A stretch of 64,000 nucleotides of DNA, taken from Paenibacillus sp. FSL K6-1330. GTDB taxonomy: Bacteria; Bacillota; Bacilli; Paenibacillales; Paenibacillaceae. This document shows, piece after piece, positions 58,975 to 64,000 of the stretch; within the stretch, counting starts at the first letter, position 1, and each line of letters opens with the position of its first letter. The notes under the pieces are model-generated. The model was not told where the DNA came from. It saw nothing but the letters and a program-made list of their open reading frames with translations, and did not search any database. A program made the translations under genes and the position numbers. The DNA lies in assembly GCF_037976825.1 (NCBI RefSeq), contig NZ_CP150269.1:6861501-6925500 (forward strand), in the 5' to 3' direction.

Positions 58975-59571
58975 ATGAGTGCCGTCGACATTAAACAATC
59001 CGCCCTTGCCCACTTTGCCAAAAACGGTTACGAAGGGGCATCGTTAAAACATATTGCTGACGACTGCGGAATCAAAAAACCGTCGATTTATGCCCATTTT
59101 TCCAGCAAAAAAGATTTGTTTCTGCAGGTGCTTCAGGACGTATTCCAGCGCCAAGAGGACTTAATGGTAGGCTATTTTCTCGACCATGCGGATTGGCCGC
59201 TGGAGCAGCAGCTACACGGATTTCTTGAAAGCCGTCTCCAAGCTTATCGTATGGATGATGAAGTCCGGTTCTTCTTGCGGATGGCCTTCTTCCCGCCAAG
59301 CTCGCTGTACGACGAAGTGATGGGGATGGTATATCCATTGCTGGACCAGCAGGAGGAGAACCTGTCCAAACTGCTTGCCGCAGGCTGCCCGGTTCACGGA
59401 CGCATTATTCGTTATCCGCGTAAAGCCGCCATTGCCTACATGACCTTGCTGGACGGAATTCATCTGGAAACCGTATACGGCGGAGAAGAACGGGCCCTAA
59501 GACGGGTTGTGGCCGCTTGGCCCGTGTATTGGTTAGGGGTAAAGAAACAGGGATATAACCACGAGAGTTAA
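58975..59571 (+). CDS. TetR/AcrR family repressor
   Basis: 198 residues. N-terminal helix-turn-helix (residues about 5-50: ALAHFAKNGYEGASLKHIADDCGIKKPSIYAHFSSKKDLF), helical ligand-binding C-terminus. The perfect palindrome overlapping its promoter and the two SMR genes downstream argue for an autorepressor released by a cationic drug or related ligand. AGGAGG eight bases before the ATG. Confidence 0.93.
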   Translation: MSAVDIKQSALAHFAKNGYEGASLKHIADDCGIKKPSIYAHFSSKKDLFLQVLQDVFQRQEDLMVGYFLDHADWPLEQQLHGFLESRLQAYRMDDEVRFFLRMAFFPPSSLYDEVMGMVYPLLDQQEENLSKLLAAGCPVHGRIIRYPRKAAIAYMTLLDGIHLETVYGGEERALRRVVAAWPVYWLGVKKQGYNHES

Positions 59572-59666
59572 TGTCTCCTATTCTACGCATGCTAAAGGGG
59601 CTTAAGGAGAATAGGAATCGGTAAGTGAGGGGTTACTGTTATTTTCATAAAGGAGTGACAATTATA

Positions 59667-60008
59667 ATGAATCGCAACTGGCTTTATGTGCTGCTTGCTG
59701 GATTGGTTGAAATCATATGGGTGATGGGTTTGAAGCATTCCTCTAACACATGGGAATGGCTTGGAACCGTGGCCGCCATTACAGCGAGCTTTTATCTTAT
59801 TATCGAGGCGGCCAAACGGCTGCCGGTCGGAACGGTGTATGCCGTCTTCACGGGAATCGGCACAGCCGGAACAGTGGCTTCCGAAATGCTGTTCTTCGGA
59901 GAACCGTTTAAAGTGCTCAAGGTGCTTCTGATCTGCGTGCTGCTGGCAGGTGTGGTCGGACTTAAACTGATTACCAGCGATCATGCAGAACCGGAGGTGA
60001 GCAAGTAA
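59667..60008 (+). CDS. SMR family efflux subunit (YkkC-like)
   Basis: 113 residues, four membrane helices. Small multidrug resistance family: Glu in LAGLVEIIWVMGLKHS, and LPVGTVYAVFTGIGTAGTVASEMLFFGEP. Closest in pattern to Bacillus YkkC, one half of a heteromeric exporter. ATG at 59667 with AAAGGAG upstream; the reading frame opens earlier at 59625 without signal. Its stop overlaps the next ATG (TAATG). Confidence 0.9.
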   Translation: MNRNWLYVLLAGLVEIIWVMGLKHSSNTWEWLGTVAAITASFYLIIEAAKRLPVGTVYAVFTGIGTAGTVASEMLFFGEPFKVLKVLLICVLLAGVVGLKLITSDHAEPEVSK

Positions 60009-60322
60009 TGGCCTGGGTTGCTCTTGTATTTGCCGGATTATTTGAAATCGGCGGCGTTATCGGTATCAAAGGCGTGTCGGAACGTAAGGGATGGCGCTAT
60101 GTACTGATTTTGGCATTATCTTTTGCCGCCAGCTTCTCCCTCCTCTCCTACGCCATGACCGTACTGCCTATGGGTACCGCTTATGCCATCTGGACGGGAA
60201 TCGGAACGGCGGGCGGCGCGATCACCGGGATGTTCCTGTTCGGGGAACCCAAGGAGTGGCGGCGGGTGCTGTTTATTGCCATGATTCTGTGCTCGGCTGT
60301 CGGTCTGAAATTGATCAGTTAA
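60008..60322 (+). CDS. SMR family efflux subunit (YkkD-like)
   Basis: 104 residues, four membrane helices. FAGLFEIGGVIGIKG carries the membrane Glu; LPMGTAYAIWTGIGTAGGAITGMFLFGEP and CSAVGLKLIS are SMR/YkkD-like. One-base overlap with the preceding gene indicates coupled translation and a hetero-oligomer. GGAGGTG lies within the end of the previous gene. A terminator follows. Confidence 0.92.
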   Translation: MAWVALVFAGLFEIGGVIGIKGVSERKGWRYVLILALSFAASFSLLSYAMTVLPMGTAYAIWTGIGTAGGAITGMFLFGEPKEWRRVLFIAMILCSAVGLKLIS

Positions 60323-60357
60323 ATAATTTCAACAAATTTCATATATTTTCAGAACCC

Positions 60358-60403
60358 ATGAAAAGGGACGACCGTAGTAAAGTTGAAACGGTCGTTCTTT
60401 TTC
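60358..60403 (+). terminator. Terminator of the TetR-SMR operon
   Basis: GACGACCGT / ACGGTCGTTC stem extended by A-T pairs around a 12-base loop, followed by TTTTTC on the plus strand. Confidence 0.85.
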
Positions 60404-60417
60404 ATATATAATAATTC

Positions 60418-60433
60418 TTGACCTTATGGTCAA
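60418..60433 (+). promoter_or_regulatory. Inverted repeat before the second TetR gene
   Basis: TTGACC-TTAT-GGTCAA, a perfect dyad about 40 bases before the start codon; the left arm could double as a -35. Candidate operator for the TetR-type protein encoded next. A smaller dyad AGAAC/GTTCT follows at about 60438-60452. Confidence 0.5.
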
Positions 60434-60473
60434 TCTAAGAACCGCAAAGTTCTCAAGCGAGGTGAACTATTGA

Positions 60474-61415
60474 TTGACTGATAAAACGGCAGAAAAACGA
60501 CAGCAAATACTCATCACTGCGATGCAGCTGTTTTCCGCGAAGGGCTCTTCGGTTACCTCCATGCAGGAAATTGCCGAAGTATGCGGGATGTCGAAAGGCA
60601 GCCTCTATCTTCATTTCAAATCCAAAGAGGAACTGGAAAAGAGCATTTACGAGCTTATCGCAAGCCGCATTAAAGATGAGATTCTCCGGGTCGACCACGA
60701 TCCACTGCTTGCACCAAAGGAGCAGCTGCGCAAGCAGACGGAAGTGCTTCTGGTCCATTTTCTGGAGATCCGGGAATTTCTCCTGAAGCAGTTCCATGAT
60801 CAGATGCCTCCGGGGAAACCGCCTTTTGACAAGGAAAACATGCGGCAGGAAATGCTGGCTACATTGCAGTGGTTTAACAATAAGCTGAAAACCATTTATG
60901 GACCGGACGTAGAGCCGTATACGATGGAGATCGGCATGTTTATGGGCAGTATGCTCGGTTCTTATATCCGTTTCCTGTTCATGCCGGGATTTCATTTGAA
61001 TGTAGGAATCATCGCTGATCATCAGATCCAGCTGCTGGATGATATTGTAGCCAGTATTCTGCGCAGACGGCCCGAACCCCTGATCCCGATGGAGGCGGTT
61101 GGGCAATTGGGTCAATTATGCCAAACCGACATGCGCACGCAGCGTCACCCTCTCATTGTTATTAAGACGATGAAGAATGAGCTTAAGAGGATCCAGGTGG
61201 AGCCGGATGTCCGGGAAGATGCGATGGAGTCGCTCAATATTATGGAGAAGGAGCTGCTTGCCCTTCAGCCCAGCCGGGCCGTTCTGAAAGGAATGCTTGC
61301 CAACTTGGAGGGGATCGAGGACCTTGAAGCATTGTTTACGGAGCTCAAGGGCACCATTGTGACTGTACTCGAAAGCTATCTTACACCCGGTGGAATGATG
61401 ATGAAGGGGAATTAG
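60474..61415 (+). CDS. TetR/AcrR family regulator with long C-terminal domain
   Basis: 313 residues, longer than usual TetR proteins (about 200). DNA-binding domain KRQQILITAMQLFSAKGSSVTSMQEIAEVCGMSKGSLYLHFKSKEEL; helical effector region; an extra C-terminal helical segment of about 100 residues (MKNELKRIQVEPDVREDAMESLNIMEKELLAL). TTG start with GAGGTG. It precedes the RND pump by 46 bases in the same direction, so it probably regulates it. Confidence 0.92.
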   Translation: MTDKTAEKRQQILITAMQLFSAKGSSVTSMQEIAEVCGMSKGSLYLHFKSKEELEKSIYELIASRIKDEILRVDHDPLLAPKEQLRKQTEVLLVHFLEIREFLLKQFHDQMPPGKPPFDKENMRQEMLATLQWFNNKLKTIYGPDVEPYTMEIGMFMGSMLGSYIRFLFMPGFHLNVGIIADHQIQLLDDIVASILRRRPEPLIPMEAVGQLGQLCQTDMRTQRHPLIVIKTMKNELKRIQVEPDVREDAMESLNIMEKELLALQPSRAVLKGMLANLEGIEDLEALFTELKGTIVTVLESYLTPGGMMMKGN

Positions 61416-61461
61416 TCCAAGTTACAGACATAGAGTTTTGGAGAGGAGAGAGAATCGCCTA

Positions 61462-64000
61462 ATGAAAGGAATTATCAATTTCTCGCTGCGCAACAAGTTT
61501 GCGATCTGGCTGCTGACCATCATCGTCAGCTTCGGAGGGTTATACAGCGGACTGACGATGAAGCAAGAAACCATTCCGGATATTAACGTCCCGTTCTTAA
61601 GTGTCACCGCGATCTATCCGGGTGCAGCCCCTGAAGGTGTTGTGGAGGATGTTACCAAACCGCTTGAGACGAGACTCCGCAATATTGACGGCGTCAAAAC
61701 CGTAACCTCCACTTCCATGGAAAATGCAGCCAATGTCATGGTTGAGTTTGATTATGGTAGTGATCTGGACAACGCTACGGCTGCTGTTCGTGAAGCCATT
61801 AACGAGGTAAAGCTGCCTGATGACGCCCAGAAACCTACCATATCCAAATTCAGCATGAGCTCCATGCCGGTTGTCTCCCTAAGTATTGCGAACAAAGACA
61901 ATATGGCATTGGATGAATTGACACGCATCACAGAGAAAGACATCGTTCCGGAGCTGGAGGATTTGGACGGAGTTGCTTCCATCCAGGTAGCCGGACAATT
62001 CGTGAACGAGGTACAGCTAAAGTTTAATCAGGACAAATTGAACGAGCTTGGCCTGACGGAGGATACCGTCAAAGGAATCGTGCAGGGTTCAGCGCTGTAC
62101 GTTCCGCTCGGCATGTTCGAAATGGAAAAATCGCAGAAGGCCGTTGCTATTGATGGCGGCATCATCGGCATTGACGATCTGAAGAATATCGCCATTCCGG
62201 TTATTCCGGGTGGCGGCGGTGCAGATGCATCTGCCGGAGCTGGTGCTCCGAATGCCGGGACAGGTCAACAACCATCGCAGCAGCCTTCCGGTAATGCAGC
62301 TGGGGCAGGCCAACAAGGCGCTCCTGGAGCCGGTGCGGCTGCTGGTGGACCAAGCGGTGCTCCTGCCGTTCCGACCGGCATTCCAACTGTGAAACTCAGT
62401 GAGATTGCCAAGATTGAAGTTATCGGAACCTCGGAATCCATCTCCCGCACCAACGGGAAGGAATCGATCGGTATCCAAATCGTGAAAGCCAACGACGCCA
62501 ATACGGTTGATGTTGTCAATCAGGTGAAAGACAAGGCCGAAGAATTGAGAGGCCTCTATCCTGGCATGGATCTGACAATCATGCTGGACCAAGGCAAGCC
62601 GATTGAAGACTCTGTTCATACGATGCTCTCCAAGGCATTATTCGGCGCACTGTTCGCCGTTCTGATCATTATGATCTTCCTGCGCAACATCCGTTCGACG
62701 ATTATATCGATCATTTCAATCCCATTGTCCTTGCTGATTGCGGTTCTGTGCCTGAGACAAATGGATATCACCTTGAATATGATGTCGCTCGGTGCCATGA
62801 CCGTTGCTATCGGCCGGGTTGTCGATGATTCGATCGTCGTTATCGAGAATATCTACCGGCGCATGTCCCTCTCGACCGAGAAGCTGACAGGCCGAGAGCT
62901 TATTAGTGCCGCTACACGTGAAATGTTTGTACCGATCATGTCCTCCACCATCGTAACCATCGCGGTATTCCTGCCGCTTACCCTGGTTAGCGGTATGGTC
63001 GGAGAGCTGTTCATGCCATTTGCATTGACGATGGTCATTGCACTGCTCGCTTCCCTGGTCGTGGCGGTCACACTCGTACCCGCTATGGCGCACAGCCTGT
63101 TCCGCAAAGGCTTAAAGAACAAACATGATCATGCAGAGAAACCTGGCGCAATGGCCCGCGGGTATCGTTCCATTCTGAAATGGACGCTGAATCACAAAGC
63201 CATTACATTCCTGGCAGCCATCGTGTTATTGGCAGGAAGCTTGTTCCTGACGAAGTACCTTGGAGTTAGCTTTATTCCTGAACAGGAAGACAAATATGCC
63301 ATGGTCACTTATTCTCCTGAACCTGGCGTCATGCTGGAGGATGTAGAGGAACGCGCATTAAAAGCGGAGAAATTGATCCTGGATCAGCCTGGAGTGCAAA
63401 CGATGCAATACTCCATCGGCGGAAGCAATCCGCTTGGTATGGGATCAGCGAATTCCGGATTATTCTATATTATGTATGACCCGGACACGAAAAACTTTGA
63501 AGATGTCAAAAAAGCGCTTGTCGAGGATCTTGCCAAGGAAGTACCGGATGGCACTTGGTCCAATATGGACATGGCGGCCGGCGGCTTTGGCGGCAGCCAG
63601 TTAACGGTTAACGTCTTTGGCGACTCTCTGGAGCAGATCAAGCCGGTGGCTGATCAAATCGCAGAACTCGCAAACAAGGATACCGCTACCTTCGACAATG
63701 CAAAGACCAGCTTGTCCGAAGCGTTCGAGCAGTATACGCTGGTTGCCGACCAAGAGAAGCTGAGCTCCCTTGGCCTGACAGCCGGACAATTGGCAATGAA
63801 GCTGTCTCCGGTACGGGAACGTCCAGTCTTGACCGAAGTCAAAATTGAGGACAAGACCTACAATGTTTACATTGAGACGGACAGCAAAACCTATAAGAGT
63901 ATAAAGGAAATCGAGAACGAAACCGTCACCTCCCCACTCGGTATCGAAGTACCGATCAAGGATGTGGCCAAGGTGGAAAAAGGAACGACTCCAGACTCCA
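61462..64000 (+). CDS. RND efflux permease (AcrB/SwrC-like), 3' end outside the window
   Basis: At least 846 codons, open to the window end. Start ATG 61462 (MKGIINFSLRNKFAIWLL) after GAGGAGAG. First membrane helix, outer loop with PDINVPFLSVTAIYPGAAPEGVVEDV and VEFDYGSDLDNATAAV, then TM2-TM6 with FLRNIRSTIISIISIPLSLL and the proton-relay region GAMTVAIGRVVDDSIVVIENIYRRM. Residues about 249-306 are a Gly/Ala/Pro/Gln-rich insertion. Likely exports amphipathic compounds (the Bacillus homologue SwrC exports surfactin). It follows its presumed TetR regulator. Confidence 0.93.
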   Translation, partial: MKGIINFSLRNKFAIWLLTIIVSFGGLYSGLTMKQETIPDINVPFLSVTAIYPGAAPEGVVEDVTKPLETRLRNIDGVKTVTSTSMENAANVMVEFDYGSDLDNATAAVREAINEVKLPDDAQKPTISKFSMSSMPVVSLSIANKDNMALDELTRITEKDIVPELEDLDGVASIQVAGQFVNEVQLKFNQDKLNELGLTEDTVKGIVQGSALYVPLGMFEMEKSQKAVAIDGGIIGIDDLKNIAIPVIPGGGGADASAGAGAPNAGTGQQPSQQPSGNAAGAGQQGAPGAGAAAGGPSGAPAVPTGIPTVKLSEIAKIEVIGTSESISRTNGKESIGIQIVKANDANTVDVVNQVKDKAEELRGLYPGMDLTIMLDQGKPIEDSVHTMLSKALFGALFAVLIIMIFLRNIRSTIISIISIPLSLLIAVLCLRQMDITLNMMSLGAMTVAIGRVVDDSIVVIENIYRRMSLSTEKLTGRELISAATREMFVPIMSSTIVTIAVFLPLTLVSGMVGELFMPFALTMVIALLASLVVAVTLVPAMAHSLFRKGLKNKHDHAEKPGAMARGYRSILKWTLNHKAITFLAAIVLLAGSLFLTKYLGVSFIPEQEDKYAMVTYSPEPGVMLEDVEERALKAEKLILDQPGVQTMQYSIGGSNPLGMGSANSGLFYIMYDPDTKNFEDVKKALVEDLAKEVPDGTWSNMDMAAGGFGGSQLTVNVFGDSLEQIKPVADQIAELANKDTATFDNAKTSLSEAFEQYTLVADQEKLSSLGLTAGQLAMKLSPVRERPVLTEVKIEDKTYNVYIETDSKTYKSIKEIENETVTSPLGIEVPIKDVAKVEKGTTPDS

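Noticed and set aside
59572..59666. Guanidine-I (ykkC) riboswitch before the SMR genes
   Set aside because: The gap is too short and lacks the consensus; the operon begins upstream at the TetR gene.

Overview
The window is a chromosomal segment of an endospore-forming, motile, S-layer-bearing Firmicute, most likely a Paenibacillus. The evidence is an S-layer protein and a second SLH-domain protein beside csaB/tagA/tagO, the sporulation genes spoIIID, spoIIQ, spoIID, spoIIR and an alpha/beta SASP, the accessory hook genes flhO/flhP, and a gene order matching the Bacillus prfA-ywl-glyA-upp-atp-murAA-spoIID-mbl-flhOP block. Base composition looks moderate, with strongly GC-rich patches inside spoIID and the Sua5-type gene. 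I see no rRNA, tRNA, CRISPR array, transposase or prophage gene.

Layout (nearly everything to 55.4 kb is on the minus strand, so read it right to left). 0-5.6 kb: a secreted phosphodiester-glycosidase-like protein, metK, a SASP and a small membrane-anchored protein. 5.7-20.9 kb: a cell-surface locus with the S-layer protein, a small helical protein, a 1232-residue SLH protein, tagO, tagA, csaB, a DUF5693 membrane protein and a phosphohexomutase. With wecB (39-40 kb) these supply UDP-ManNAc, start the secondary cell-wall polymer on undecaprenyl phosphate, extend and pyruvylate it, and so make the ligand that SLH domains bind. 21-30 kb: fabZ, an EpuA-like protein, flhP, flhO, mbl, spoIIID, spoIIQ, spoIID, murA. 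30.6-39 kb: a DUF1146 protein and the complete ATP synthase operon (atpZ-I-B-E-F-H-A-G-D-C). 39-47.6 kb: wecB, upp, glyA, ywlG, rpiB, ywlE, mntP, a Sua5/YwlC protein, spoIIR. 47.9-55.4 kb: two tandem SEDS (RodA/FtsW) paralogues, prmC, prfA, ychF, fni.

From 55.6 kb the character changes to lipid and drug-resistance functions: a phospholipase-D-like protein convergent with a cardiolipin synthase, then a plus-strand TetR/SMR/SMR operon with a perfect 20-bp palindromic operator, and a second TetR-type gene followed by an RND efflux pump that runs off the window end.

Observations most worth following: two tandem SEDS proteins that both appear to lack the catalytic Asp; a 174-bp dispersed repeat with terminal inverted repeats, present twice, one copy of which supplies the last 13 codons and stop of spoIID; a very GC-rich N-terminal extension of SpoIID; two complete tandem translation starts on the S-layer gene; three phased hairpins between atpA and atpG; and sigma-F-like promoters of identical geometry before spoIIQ and spoIIR. 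Where translation starts were refined I relied on Shine-Dalgarno spacing and family N-termini read by eye.
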